64,000 bases of DNA from Dactylosporangium aurantiacum (GCF_000716715.1 NZ_JNYJ01000036.1:1-64000); one strand, 5' to 3'. Numbered from the stretch's first letter, positions 36,589-45,202 are shown. Made by a program: numbers and translations. Notes: generated by a model not told the origin, from the sequence alone.

Positions 36589-37394
36589 TGGTCTGTCCTT
36601 CCGTTCCAGTGTCCGTGCACGGTGCCGATGGCGGTGCCGCCCGGGCCGAAGACCGCCGGCCCGTTGGTGGTGACGCCGCTGATCTGGTACGTCGCCGGGG
36701 CCGGTTCGGTCCTGACCGGCGGCTGCGCCGCGGCGGGTCGGGGCTCCGGCGGCGCCGCCGCGGGTCCGGTCTCCGGCGGCGCCGGCCGGTCCCAGTCGAC
36801 CCCGCTCACGTCCTCGTCGGGCACGCAGATCCAGGCGTCCATGGTCAGCTGCTTGACCGCCACCCGGACCTGCCTGAACCGTTCGGGCCGCAGGCCGCGG
36901 TACCCGTGCCGCACGACGTCCTGGAAGATGCTGCGCGACACGATGAGCGCGACCGACGCCCGCGGGAACGTCGTCAGCGCCCGCCGCAGCGGATCGGCGT
37001 CGAGCAGCCGGCTCACCTCGACCACCGCCTCGCCGGGGAACCCGTTCGCACCGGTCAGGTGGACCAGGCCCTGGTGGATCGCGACGCGCAGCCGGACCTT
37101 CGCCTCGGGCAGCAGGTTGCGGTTGCGCTCCCGCAGGACGCGGTCGAGCGCCGGCACGAAGTCCGCGACGACGGTGAGCTCCGACGCGTCCGCGGGCAGG
37201 ATCGCCAGCTCGCCGTCGCCGCTCTGTTGCGTGGTCCAGCTGTCGCGGTCCAGGCCGATGCCGGCTACGGCCTCGGCCATGACCTCACGGAACAGGTGCT
37301 GCGCCTGGTACTGCCGCAGGTTGTCCCGCGGGCTGTAGCGCTCCATGTCGACCGCGACGAGCACGCAACGTCTGGGATGGACCGGTTCGGACAT
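36585..37394 (-). CDS. Class III nucleotide cyclase-like protein (Pycsar/conflict type)
   Basis: A 269-residue protein. The N-terminal ~210 residues follow the class III cyclase fold: D16 (AVDMERYS) and D60 (QSGDGELAI) are the two metal aspartates, RVAIHQGLVH matches the central strand, and GEAVVEVSR (121-129) is where GxAVNxAxR is expected; the Asn is replaced. It may make a cyclic nucleotide or be a binding-only relative. A Pro/Ala linker leads to a C-terminal motif GPAVFGPGGTAIG (245-257). ATG 37394 is chosen for AAAGGTGG upstream; the frame runs 58 codons further but over the divergent gene. Confidence 0.75.
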   Translation of the reverse strand: MSEPVHPRRCVLVAVDMERYSPRDNLRQYQAQHLFREVMAEAVAGIGLDRDSWTTQQSGDGELAILPADASELTVVADFVPALDRVLRERNRNLLPEAKVRLRVAIHQGLVHLTGANGFPGEAVVEVSRLLDADPLRRALTTFPRASVALIVSRSIFQDVVRHGYRGLRPERFRQVRVAVKQLTMDAWICVPDEDVSGVDWDRPAPPETGPAAAPPEPRPAAAQPPVRTEPAPATYQISGVTTNGPAVFGPGGTAIGTVHGHWNGRTDQ

Positions 37395-37558
37395 CGCCGC
37401 CACCTTTCGCCGTTCGCTGCCGCGCGGCGGGTGCCGGCGGCTGGCTTCTGTATATCGATGGATGACGCTGAACATTCCGTCGAAATACGGCATGACGCGA
37501 ACCCGGGAACCCGTCCTGCGACGCATTCCGCCGCCCCGATCCGGGCTGCCATGGAGGT

Positions 37559-38089
37559 ATGAACGCAACCCAGGAACCGATGGAACCGCTGGAGGACCTG
37601 CGCATCGCTGTATCCGTCGGCGCGGCGGCGCAGCACTGCATCCAGCACGCCGACACGAAGGCCGCGGTGCTGCTGACCGGGCTGGCCGGCACGGTCGCCC
37701 TGGCCGCCAACCAGCCGGGGCTGCCGGCCGCGGCGCTGCGGGCGGGCCCGGTCGCCGCCGCCTGCATGATCGGCCTGGCCGCGGCGATCGTCGCCGGCAC
37801 CTGCGTCGCCGGCTGGCATCTCGGCCGGTGCCTCACGCCGCGGCTGACCGGCCCGGGCGGCCGGACCGGCAACCGTTTCGCGCTGCCCGACCTCGGCGCC
37901 CGACGGCGGCCGGTCGGGCCGGCCCCGGTCGAACGGCAGCGGCGGGAGGCGTGGGCGGCGGCCGAGGCGCTCGCCGGGATCGCCATGCGCAAGTACCGGG
38001 CGATCCGCTCCGGAATCCCGTGGATGGCGGTCGCGGTCGCCGGCTCGGTCGGCTGGCTCTGCCTGACAGCCGCCATCGGCGGACAGTAG
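37559..38089 (+). CDS. Pycsar-type transmembrane effector (PycTM, DUF5706-like)
   Basis: A 176-residue membrane protein. The family signature is an N-terminal helix carrying QHCIQHADTKAAVLL (residues 25-39) before two transmembrane segments (about 35-51 and 63-86), an arginine-rich cytoplasmic stretch, and a last helix (153-171). Proteins of this type respond to cyclic pyrimidine nucleotides in the Pycsar anti-phage system and damage the membrane. It is divergent from the cyclase-like gene, 164 bases apart, and followed by a Crp/Fnr gene. GGAGG lies only one base before ATG 37559, so ATG 37580 is an alternative start. Confidence 0.78.
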   Translation: MNATQEPMEPLEDLRIAVSVGAAAQHCIQHADTKAAVLLTGLAGTVALAANQPGLPAAALRAGPVAAACMIGLAAAIVAGTCVAGWHLGRCLTPRLTGPGGRTGNRFALPDLGARRRPVGPAPVERQRREAWAAAEALAGIAMRKYRAIRSGIPWMAVAVAGSVGWLCLTAAIGGQ

Positions 38090-38141
38090 CCGGGCCACTT
38101 CGCCTGGTATTGTCGACCATCTATGCGTGTCGGAGGGGAAG

Positions 38142-38837
38142 ATGCGTCTCGTCGACGTCGACACCGCCACGTGGGCGCCGGGGACCTACCTGCACCGTTT
38201 GGCGCCGGCGGCCCGCGACAGCCTGCGGGGCATGACGCCGCGCCGCCGCGCCGAGCCGGGTGACGTGCTGATCAGCCAGGGCGCCCGGGAGCGCCACGTC
38301 ATCCTGCTGCACGCCGGCATCACGAAGGTGACGGTCCTGACCAGCGAAGGGGTGGAGTCGCTGCTGGCGATCCGGGTCGGCGGCGACCTCATCGGTGAGA
38401 TGTCCGCCCTCAACGACCTGCCCCGCTCGGCGACGGCCACCGCGTGCACCCCGATGACGTACAGCGTCATCGGCCGCGGGCAGCTGCAGGCGTTCCTGGA
38501 GCAGCAGCCCAGCGCGGCGCTCGCCCTGGCCGGCATGGTCGCCGACCGCCTGCGCTGGGCGAACCAGTTCCGGGTCGACTTCACCGCCTACTCAGCCAAG
38601 GTCCGCGTCGCGCGGGTGCTGGTGAAGATCGCGCTGGCGTATGGGCGCCGCACCCCGACCGGGCTGGAGATCGGCTTCGAGCTGACCCAGTCGGAGCTGG
38701 CCAGCCTGTGCGGCGCGGCGGAGGTCACCGTGCAAAAGTCGCTACGGGACCTCCGCCGCGCTGGCCTGATCGTCACCGGGTACCGCACGGTGACGGTGGT
38801 CGAGCTGGACGGCCTTCAGCAGGCGGCGGAGCTGTAG
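38142..38837 (+). CDS. Crp/Fnr family transcriptional regulator
   Basis: A 231-residue regulator. The cyclic-nucleotide-binding beta-roll covers about residues 25-140 (RRRAEPGDVLISQGARERHV; GGDLIGEMSALNDLPRSATATA) and the winged helix about 165-225 (ELTQSELASLCGAAEVTVQKSL). No Cys cluster for FeS is seen, so it is Crp-like rather than Fnr-like. ATG 38142 is chosen over GTG 38127 because GGAGG (38132-38136) is five bases upstream. It follows the PycTM gene by 52 bases and could sense the same nucleotide. It overlaps the convergent permease by 22 bases. Confidence 0.87.
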   Translation: MRLVDVDTATWAPGTYLHRLAPAARDSLRGMTPRRRAEPGDVLISQGARERHVILLHAGITKVTVLTSEGVESLLAIRVGGDLIGEMSALNDLPRSATATACTPMTYSVIGRGQLQAFLEQQPSAALALAGMVADRLRWANQFRVDFTAYSAKVRVARVLVKIALAYGRRTPTGLEIGFELTQSELASLCGAAEVTVQKSLRDLRRAGLIVTGYRTVTVVELDGLQQAAEL

Positions 38838-40528
38838 ACCCGCTCCTTCTTCGTGGCCTTTGGGCGGATCAGCCACAGCGCCGTGCCGTACATGGCCAGG
38901 CCGAGGGCGACGAACACCGCCGCCACCGGATACCGCCAGCCCGCCGGCAGGTACGTGGCCAGGAACCAGGAGTGGTGCAGGTCGCCGTCGGCGACGAAGA
39001 CCGCGGCCAGGATGCCCTGCGGGACGAGGGGGATGGCGCCGAGGGCGAAGCACCAGCCGGCGATCGCCTTGCGGGTGTCGCTCAGCTGGAGGAAAGCGGC
39101 GCGGCGGGGGCGCGGCTTGCGGCCCGTGCGCATCGCCTCCAGCAGCTCCGGGCCGTGGGACCGCAGGCGCCGCTCGGCGAGGGCGCCGAAGCCCCACGTG
39201 CACAGGGCGCCGGTGAGCACGCCGACGGGCACGCCCGGCCAGCCGGACCAGATCGCGGTGAGCGCCGCCGGTACGCCGGTGGCCGCCACCAGCGCCAGGG
39301 TGAGGTACGCCAGGCCGGTCAGCCCGCCGTCGTCCTCGCTGGTGCGCAGCGGGTTGCCGGACCGCCGGTGGGGGTCGGTGCCGGGGATCATGGCGTACAC
39401 GGACAGCAGCGGGACGAGGCCGGCCGCGCCGCCGAGCAGGGCGGCCAGCAGCGCCAGCACCAGCGGCCAGGGGGCGCCGGCGGTGAGGGCGGTCAGCCCG
39501 ACGGTCAGCACGAGCGCGATCGGGGCCTGGACGGACAGCCACGCGAGCTGCCGGCCGCGCACGTCGCCGGCGCCGGGGGTCATCAGGTTCAACCACAGCG
39601 CGGTGCCGTCGGTGGCGTAGAGGTTGGCGGCCATGGCGGCGGACATGACCACGAAGATCAGCCCGGCGTAGGGCAGCATCCCGTCCCAGCCGATGAGCAG
39701 CGGGCTGGCGGCGAAGCCGATGCCGTACGCGAGGGAGAACGCCAGCTGGTGGTTGCGGACCAGGTCGCGGGACCAGGTGCGCAGCTCCTTGGCGACCACC
39801 GCCGTGTGCGGGGTGGCCGCGTTCATCGGGCGGCGGCCGCGGCCGGAGACCCGGGTGGCCCGCTTGCCCAGCAGCGCCGCCCAGGCCGCGAGCAGCACCA
39901 GGTCGAGCGCGGCGAGGGCACCGAGCGCCCACCACGAGCCGCGCACGGCGAGCAGGCCCCACGACGACGGCAGGTACCAGACGGCCACGGGCACCCCGGT
40001 CTCGCCGAACAGGGCGAAGAACACCCAGCACTGCCCGAGCGCGGCGAGGATGAGGCCGTTGAGCCCGCCGGAGCCGATCGCGCCGAGCCGGGAGCGCAGC
40101 GCCACCCCGATGACCGCGACGCTGACCTTGGACAGCAGGACGAACCCGGCCAGTTGCAGCAGCATCGCCGGCACCGCCACCAGCGGGTGGCCCGCGACGA
40201 GCAGCCCGGCCAGCGCGACCAGGCTGACCAGCGGCGCGACGCCGACGAACGCGGCGGTGAGCAGCCCGGTCGCCAGCCGCCGCCGGTCGAGGCCGAGCAG
40301 CGCGAAGTACTCGGGGCGGATCGTCTCGTCGCCGCCGCCCATGAACACCGGGCCGAGCGTCCAGCCGAGCATCCAGACCGCGTACGCGGCGGCGAGCAGC
40401 TCGGGGTGCCCGCTCAGGAACAGGGTGCCGCCGGCGAGGATCACGCCGAGGACGGCGCCGGTGCCGGCGGTCTGCGCGCGCTGCCCGCGGAAGGCGTGCC
40501 GCAGGATCGCGAGCTTCATCCGCGCCAT
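38816..40528 (-). CDS. ABC transporter permease
   Basis: A 570-residue integral membrane protein with about 12 hydrophobic segments, starting MARMKLAILRHAFRGQRAQT. The middle cytoplasmic region (HTAVVAKELRTWSRDLVRN) is typical of ABC-2-like exporters in actinobacteria. It begins two bases after the ATPase stop and must form a transporter with it. The substrate is unknown. Confidence 0.88.
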   Translation of the reverse strand: MARMKLAILRHAFRGQRAQTAGTGAVLGVILAGGTLFLSGHPELLAAAYAVWMLGWTLGPVFMGGGDETIRPEYFALLGLDRRRLATGLLTAAFVGVAPLVSLVALAGLLVAGHPLVAVPAMLLQLAGFVLLSKVSVAVIGVALRSRLGAIGSGGLNGLILAALGQCWVFFALFGETGVPVAVWYLPSSWGLLAVRGSWWALGALAALDLVLLAAWAALLGKRATRVSGRGRRPMNAATPHTAVVAKELRTWSRDLVRNHQLAFSLAYGIGFAASPLLIGWDGMLPYAGLIFVVMSAAMAANLYATDGTALWLNLMTPGAGDVRGRQLAWLSVQAPIALVLTVGLTALTAGAPWPLVLALLAALLGGAAGLVPLLSVYAMIPGTDPHRRSGNPLRTSEDDGGLTGLAYLTLALVAATGVPAALTAIWSGWPGVPVGVLTGALCTWGFGALAERRLRSHGPELLEAMRTGRKPRPRRAAFLQLSDTRKAIAGWCFALGAIPLVPQGILAAVFVADGDLHHSWFLATYLPAGWRYPVAAVFVALGLAMYGTALWLIRPKATKKERVYSSAAC

Positions 40529-40530
40529 GG

Positions 40531-41286
40531 TCAGTTCGACAGCCACGACAGCTCCTTGATCTCCTTGTCCTGGCCGCCGACCAGGGCGACGAACGTGTCC
40601 TCCAGCGACCGGTCGCCGCGCACCTGGTCCAGCGGCCCGGCCGCGACGACGGTGCCGGCGTCGACCACGGCGACGTGGTCGCACAGCTGCTCGACGAGGG
40701 CCATGACGTGGCTGGACAGCACGATGGACCCGCCGCCGGCGACGAACCCGCGCAGGATCGTCTTGATGGTGGCCGCCGACACCGGGTCGACCGCCTCGAA
40801 CGGCTCGTCCAGCACCAGGAGCCGCGGCGCGTGCAGCAGCGCCGTGGCGAGACCGATCTTCTTGCGCATGCCGGTGGAGTACTCGATGACCAGCGCCTTG
40901 CCGGCGGTGTCGAGCTCGAGCACGGCGAGCAGCTCGGCGGCGCGCTCCTCGACGACCCGCCTGGGCATGCCGCGCAGCAGGCCGAGGTACGTGAGCACCT
41001 CCCGCCCGGTGAGCCGTTCCGGCATCGCGAGCCCGTCGGGCAGGACACCGACGAGCCCCTTGGCCCGGTCCGGGTCGGCCCACACGTCGGCGCCGAAGAT
41101 CGTCGCCGTGCCACCGTCGGGCCGCAGCAGGCCGACCGCCATGGACAGGGTGGTGGTCTTGCCCGCCCCGTTCTGCCCGACGAGTCCGTAGAACGACCCC
41201 CGCGGCACGGTGAGGTCAACGGCATCGACGGCGACCTTGTCCCCGAATCGCTTGGTCAGGCCCCGGATCTCCAACGCTGTGTGCAT
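40531..41286 (-). CDS. ABC transporter ATP-binding protein
   Basis: A 251-residue ATPase with Walker A GQNGAGKTT (about residues 37-45), a diverged signature YSTGMRKKIGLATALLH, and Walker B LLVLDEPFEAVDP. The MRKK-type signature and single-domain build fit the drug/lipid or bacteriocin exporter family that pairs with ABC-2 permeases. It is the first gene of a two-gene operon with the permease. Confidence 0.93.
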   Translation of the reverse strand: MHTALEIRGLTKRFGDKVAVDAVDLTVPRGSFYGLVGQNGAGKTTTLSMAVGLLRPDGGTATIFGADVWADPDRAKGLVGVLPDGLAMPERLTGREVLTYLGLLRGMPRRVVEERAAELLAVLELDTAGKALVIEYSTGMRKKIGLATALLHAPRLLVLDEPFEAVDPVSAATIKTILRGFVAGGGSIVLSSHVMALVEQLCDHVAVVDAGTVVAAGPLDQVRGDRSLEDTFVALVGGQDKEIKELSWLSN

Positions 41287-41433
41287 GCCGTCGACCGTAC
41301 GGACGGATCGAGCCGAACGGATTGACCCTGACTCCCCGCCGGGGTGGGGCTAGCTCCACCCCTGTCAACCACACCCGGCCCATGCGCGTCTGTTGACGTG
41401 CGCGACGGGCGCGCACGGGACGGGAGTGGTGGT

Positions 41434-41916
41434 ATGCGGGTCGCGCGCCGGCTGTTGGCATTCGTAACGCTGTTGGTCGTCGGCGGTTGTGGCGGGCCGG
41501 CCCAGCAGGCAGACGCCGCGCGCTGGACGCCGCCGAGCGGGACGTCCGAAGGTCCACAGTGGACGTCGAAGATCGAGGTGGACCGGGACACGGGGGCGAT
41601 CGCGGCGCCGGGGTTCAACGCACTCGTCGACGCCGAGGGGCCCGGGTGGGCGCGGGCGGCCGACACCACCCTCGCGCAGCTGCTGGACCTGAACCGGGGG
41701 TTCGACGGGCCGGTCGAGGTGTACCTGCGGCAGGACGACCCGGAGTTCACCGTCACGCTCACCAGGCTCGGCGACGACTCGATCAAGGCGATCCGCTACC
41801 GCGTCACCCTACGGCGCGGCGACGACGGCCGGTTCCGGTTCGCCGCCGGTGAGCGGACCCAGCGCTGCCAGCCGGGCCGCGGCCACCAGGACTTCACGAC
41901 CGCACGCTGCTCCTGA
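41434..41916 (+). CDS. Predicted lipoprotein of unknown function
   Basis: A 160-residue lipoprotein: MRVARRLLAFVTLLVVGGC gives a signal with lipobox Cys at about residue 19. The mature part is beta-rich (VEVYLRQDDPEFTVTLTRLGDDSIKAIRYRVTL) and ends with two Cys. I do not recognise a family. ATG 41434 is chosen to begin the signal; the frame opens 30 codons earlier. It overlaps the convergent signal peptidase gene by 23 bases, so it borders the peptide-export cluster but is not in its operon. Confidence 0.7.
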   Translation: MRVARRLLAFVTLLVVGGCGGPAQQADAARWTPPSGTSEGPQWTSKIEVDRDTGAIAAPGFNALVDAEGPGWARAADTTLAQLLDLNRGFDGPVEVYLRQDDPEFTVTLTRLGDDSIKAIRYRVTLRRGDDGRFRFAAGERTQRCQPGRGHQDFTTARCS

Positions 41917-42343
41917 CCGGGCGCAGTGCGACGCCCAGCACCCGGTCCACGGGGATGAAGCCCAGCTCGCGGGAGTCGATGCTGGCGTCCCGGTTGTCGC
42001 CCAGGACGACGATCGACCCGGCCGGCACCAGCCCGCCGGAGGCCAGCTCGGGTGGTACCGGATCGCCGGCCACCGCCGCGACCCGTTTGATCATCCAGTG
42101 CCCGTCCGCCGGCCGGGCCAGGGCCGTGTCCGCCCAGTGCCAGCCGCCCGGGTACGCCGGCTTCTCCAGGATCACGACCTGGCCCGGACGGACCCGGCAG
42201 CCGGGCAGCCGGCGGGCGAGGAGGCGGTCGCCGGGCAGCAGGGCGGGCGCCATGCTCGCCCCCTCCACGGTGACCGCGAACACCCGGCGCCGCAGCGCCC
42301 AGGCGGCACCGGCCAGCGAGGCGAGCAGCGCCAGGAACCACAT
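41894..42343 (-). CDS. S26 family signal peptidase
   Basis: A 149-residue type I signal peptidase-like enzyme, shorter than housekeeping LepB. One N-terminal membrane helix (1-17) leads to the catalytic dyad S30 (VEGASMAPALLPGD) and K86 (MIKRVAAVAGD), then the box GDNRDASIDSRELG (115-128). It is the last gene of the operon for MauE-like protein, thioredoxin and exporter, so its likely substrate is the divergent Cys-rich peptide, which has an ASA cleavage-like site. That assignment is inference. Confidence 0.9.
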   Translation of the reverse strand: MWFLALLASLAGAAWALRRRVFAVTVEGASMAPALLPGDRLLARRLPGCRVRPGQVVILEKPAYPGGWHWADTALARPADGHWMIKRVAAVAGDPVPPELASGGLVPAGSIVVLGDNRDASIDSRELGFIPVDRVLGVALRPVRSSVRS

Positions 42344-42345
42344 CG

Positions 42346-44121
42346 CTACCCCACGCCCACGTAGCCGGCCGACTGCTTGGCGAACAGCGACGCGTACCGG
42401 CCGCCGGCCGCCAGCAGCGACGCGTGCGTGCCCCGCTCGGCGATGACCCCGTCCGCGAGGACCGCGATCTCGTCGGCGTCGCGGATCGTGTTGAGGCGGT
42501 GGGAGATCAGCAGGCTGGTGCGCCGCCCGAGGTGCCGGCGGGTGGTCTGCTGGATCTCGTACTCCGCCGCCGGGTCCAGGCCCGAGCTGGGCTCGTCCAT
42601 GATGAGCAGGTCGGGTGTGTCGCGGAGGAACGCGCGGGCCAGGGCGACCCGCTGCCACTGGCCGCCGGAGAGGATGACGCCGTCGTCGGCGGTCTCCGGC
42701 TCCTGGAAGAAGGAGCGGGTGAGCATGGTGTCGTACCCGCGGGGCAGGCCGGCCAGCGTGTCGTCGATGCCGGCGAGGCGGGCCGCGGCCCGGATCCGCT
42801 CCAGCGGGACGCCGTCGAGGGCGATGTTCTGGGCGGCGCTGAGGTCGTAGCTCATGAAGTCCTGGAAGATGGCGCTGACCCGGGCGCGCAGCTCGGCCAC
42901 CGGCAGGTGCCGCAGGTCGACGCCGTCCCACAGGATCGTGCCGCGGGTCGGGTCGTAGAAGCGGCACAGCAGCTTGACCAGGGTGCTCTTGCCGGCGCCG
43001 TTGAGGCCGACGAGGGCGACCGACCGTCCACAGGGGATGGTGAGGTCGACGCCGCGCAGCGCCCACGGGTGGCGCTCGGAGTAGCGGAACCAGACGTCGC
43101 GCAGCTCGATGCCGTGCCGCAGCGGCGGCACGGACCGGACGGGTTCCAGCTGCGGCAGGTCGGGGCGGGTGTCGACCACGGTGACGTAGTGCTGGAAGAG
43201 CAGCAGGTGCCGGTGGGCGACGGCGACCGACTGGGCGATCGAGGCGACGCCGGCCTGCACCGCGGCGACCCCGGCGACGAACATGGAGATGTCGCCGACG
43301 GACAGCACGCCCCGGGCGGTGGCCTGCACGGCCCACACCAGGCCGAGCGCGCAGACGGCGGCGGACAGCAGCGCCGGGCCGCCCTGCAGGAGCGCGGCCC
43401 GCAGCTGGGCGCGGCGCTCGATGGCGTTGATGGCGCGGCGGTCGGCGCGCATGAGGGCGCGCAGGTGGTCGCCGATGCCGAAGAGCCGGACCTCCTTGGC
43501 GGCCTGGATGCTGCCGAGCAGGTTGGAGAAGAAGGCTTCCCGTCGCTCCAGCGGCGTCACCCGTACGGCCACCGCCGCCTGGACCCGGGCGATCCGCAGC
43601 TCGGCCAGGAGCGCCGGAGCGGCGCCGAGCACCACGACGGCGGTGAGCCACGGGCTGATGACGGCGAGGGACACCACGAACCCGGTGACCGTGACGGCGG
43701 CCCGGCACAGGCTCAGGACGCTGCCGACCAGCTGCACGGGGGTGTCCTGGCCGCACTGCTGGGCGAGCCGCAGCCGGTCCAGGTGCGCGGGATCCTCGAA
43801 CGGCGCGAGGCCCGCGTAGCCGTTGACCGCGCGGTACAGCCGGTCCTGGGACAGCAGCCCGACCTCGCGGGCCAGTTCGGCCCGCAGCAGCTGGTCGACC
43901 TGCGGCAGGACGGTGGCGGCGACCCCGACGAGGGCGAGCGCGACGGCCGGCCACAGCACGGCCCCGCCGGCGGTGAGCCGGTCGATCACGGTCTTGGTCA
44001 GCCAGGCGGCGGTCACCGCCGACCCCGCGCCGAGCACCGCCGTGAGCAGCACCCCGGCGAGGGACCAGGGCGCGGCCCGCACCGCCAGCCCCAGCACCGT
44101 CCGCGCGACCCGACCGCTCAT
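42346..44121 (-). CDS. ABC exporter, fused membrane and ATPase domains
   Basis: A 591-residue half-transporter with six transmembrane helices in residues 1-320 and an ATPase domain with Walker A VGLNGAGKSTLVKL, signature LSGGQWQRVALARAF and Walker B LLIMDEPSSGLDP. It resembles the exporters found in RiPP and lantibiotic clusters but has no N-terminal C39 peptidase domain; a separate signal peptidase is encoded just downstream. Its ATG overlaps the stop of the thioredoxin gene by four bases. Confidence 0.92.
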   Translation of the reverse strand: MSGRVARTVLGLAVRAAPWSLAGVLLTAVLGAGSAVTAAWLTKTVIDRLTAGGAVLWPAVALALVGVAATVLPQVDQLLRAELAREVGLLSQDRLYRAVNGYAGLAPFEDPAHLDRLRLAQQCGQDTPVQLVGSVLSLCRAAVTVTGFVVSLAVISPWLTAVVVLGAAPALLAELRIARVQAAVAVRVTPLERREAFFSNLLGSIQAAKEVRLFGIGDHLRALMRADRRAINAIERRAQLRAALLQGGPALLSAAVCALGLVWAVQATARGVLSVGDISMFVAGVAAVQAGVASIAQSVAVAHRHLLLFQHYVTVVDTRPDLPQLEPVRSVPPLRHGIELRDVWFRYSERHPWALRGVDLTIPCGRSVALVGLNGAGKSTLVKLLCRFYDPTRGTILWDGVDLRHLPVAELRARVSAIFQDFMSYDLSAAQNIALDGVPLERIRAAARLAGIDDTLAGLPRGYDTMLTRSFFQEPETADDGVILSGGQWQRVALARAFLRDTPDLLIMDEPSSGLDPAAEYEIQQTTRRHLGRRTSLLISHRLNTIRDADEIAVLADGVIAERGTHASLLAAGGRYASLFAKQSAGYVGVG

Positions 44122-44603
44122 GCGAGGGCCAGGTGCTCGACGGCGCTCTGTGGCAGGTCGCGGGTGGTGCCGTCGGCGTTGACCTGGAGCAGCGTCGGGT
44201 AGCCGCGCACCCCGAACGCCGCGGCGACCGTGACCGCGGCCGCGCCCGAGACGACCGCCGCCACGGGACGGAGCCGGTCGACGTACCCGTCCTCGCCGGG
44301 CCCGGCCGCGACGACCGCCACGACGTCGCGCCGGCCGCCGACCGCGGCGACGAACCGGGGCAGCAGCTCCTCGCACGGCGCGCAGTCCGGGGCGAAGAAC
44401 CCGACGAGCGCGTCCGCCGGCAGCGCCTCCCGCGTCACCATCGTACCGTCCACAGTGGACACCGAGAACGGCGCCACGCGGCCGGGGACCGCCGGGGGCG
44501 GCGCGGAGAGGGTGCGCAGGCGGCGGATCACGCCGTACAGCAGCAGCAGGTTGAACACGCTGACCGCGGCGGTCAGGGCGACCGCGGCACCGAGGACAGT
44601 CAT
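44118..44603 (-). CDS. Membrane-anchored thioredoxin-like (TlpA/MauD-type) protein
   Basis: A 161-residue protein with an N-terminal membrane helix (about 4-26) and an extracytoplasmic thioredoxin domain. The active-site motif is C74-A-P-C77 in FFAPDCAPCEELLPRF, followed by a cis-Pro loop GVRGYPTLL. Beside a MauE-like protein this forms the redox pair used for disulfide formation in the methylamine dehydrogenase system. Here the obvious client is the six-Cys peptide. Coupled by 4-base overlaps to both neighbours. Confidence 0.9.
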   Translation of the reverse strand: MTVLGAAVALTAAVSVFNLLLLYGVIRRLRTLSAPPPAVPGRVAPFSVSTVDGTMVTREALPADALVGFFAPDCAPCEELLPRFVAAVGGRRDVVAVVAAGPGEDGYVDRLRPVAAVVSGAAAVTVAAAFGVRGYPTLLQVNADGTTRDLPQSAVEHLALA

Positions 44604-45124
44604 GACCGGGACTCCTGTCGTGCGTCGCCGAACAGGTCGGCGAGGTCGTCGAGGCGGATGATGGCGGTGGCCGCGAGCAGCCCCGCCGCGACCGACACCG
44701 CGACCCGGGCGGCGTCGTGCGGGCCGGTGCCGGGCACGGCCAGGACCGCCGCGGCCAGCAGGACCGTGTTGCGCATGAGGTGCCTGCGGCCCAGCGGCGA
44801 TCGGGTGGCCCCGAAGCAGGGGCAGCGCACGGCGGCGCCGCGGCGCAGTACCGACGCGATCGCCGTGGTGAAGGCGAGCAGCAGCAGCGCGGCGAGCCCG
44901 GCCCCGGCCGGGGCGGTGGCCGGGGCCACCAGCAGCGGCCCGACCGCCGCCTCGGCCGCCACCACGGCGACCGCGACGCGCCGGGCGTATTGGGCGGGCA
45001 GGACGGCCATCGCGGTCAGGTCGGCGGCGAACGCCGCGAACGCGGCCCGGCCGCGCAGCTTGCCGGCGGCCGCGGCGACGAACACGGCACCGACCAGGGC
45101 GCGGCAGACGACGTCGAGATCCAC
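44600..45124 (-). CDS. MauE/DoxX-like redox membrane protein
   Basis: A 174-residue protein with about four transmembrane helices and a conserved C101-P-C103 motif (AVRCPCFGATRSPLG), the hallmark of MauE-like proteins thought to pass electrons or oxidising equivalents to a thioredoxin partner. It is the first gene of the export operon. The GTG start lies six bases after TAGCCT (complement of 45131-45136), so the transcript is probably leaderless. Confidence 0.9.
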   Translation of the reverse strand: MDLDVVCRALVGAVFVAAAAGKLRGRAAFAAFAADLTAMAVLPAQYARRVAVAVVAAEAAVGPLLVAPATAPAGAGLAALLLLAFTTAIASVLRRGAAVRCPCFGATRSPLGRRHLMRNTVLLAAAVLAVPGTGPHDAARVAVSVAAGLLAATAIIRLDDLADLFGDARQESRS

Positions 45125-45130
45125 GCGGCG

Positions 45131-45202
45131 AGGCTAGCCACGGCACATACACGGTTGATACCGGTCGATCGGTATCGGCGTTGTACAGCGGGTCGTTAGC
45201 GT
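45131..45202. promoter_or_regulatory. Divergent promoter region with palindrome and direct repeats
   Basis: GATACCG (45157-45163) and CGGTATC (45170-45176) are perfect 7-bp arms around six bases. Overlapping them are GGTTGAT (45153), GGTCGAT (45163) and GGTATCG (45171), heptamer-like direct repeats of the kind SARP regulators bind. For the minus strand TAGCCT (45131-45136) is the mauE -10; for the plus strand TAGCGT (45197-45202) could be the peptide gene -10, without a good -35, as in activator-dependent promoters. Confidence 0.65.

Noticed and set aside
38816-38837. Overlap of the Crp and ABC permease genes as an annotation error
   Set aside because: Both frames end naturally with family-typical sequences; a 22-base convergent overlap is plausible.
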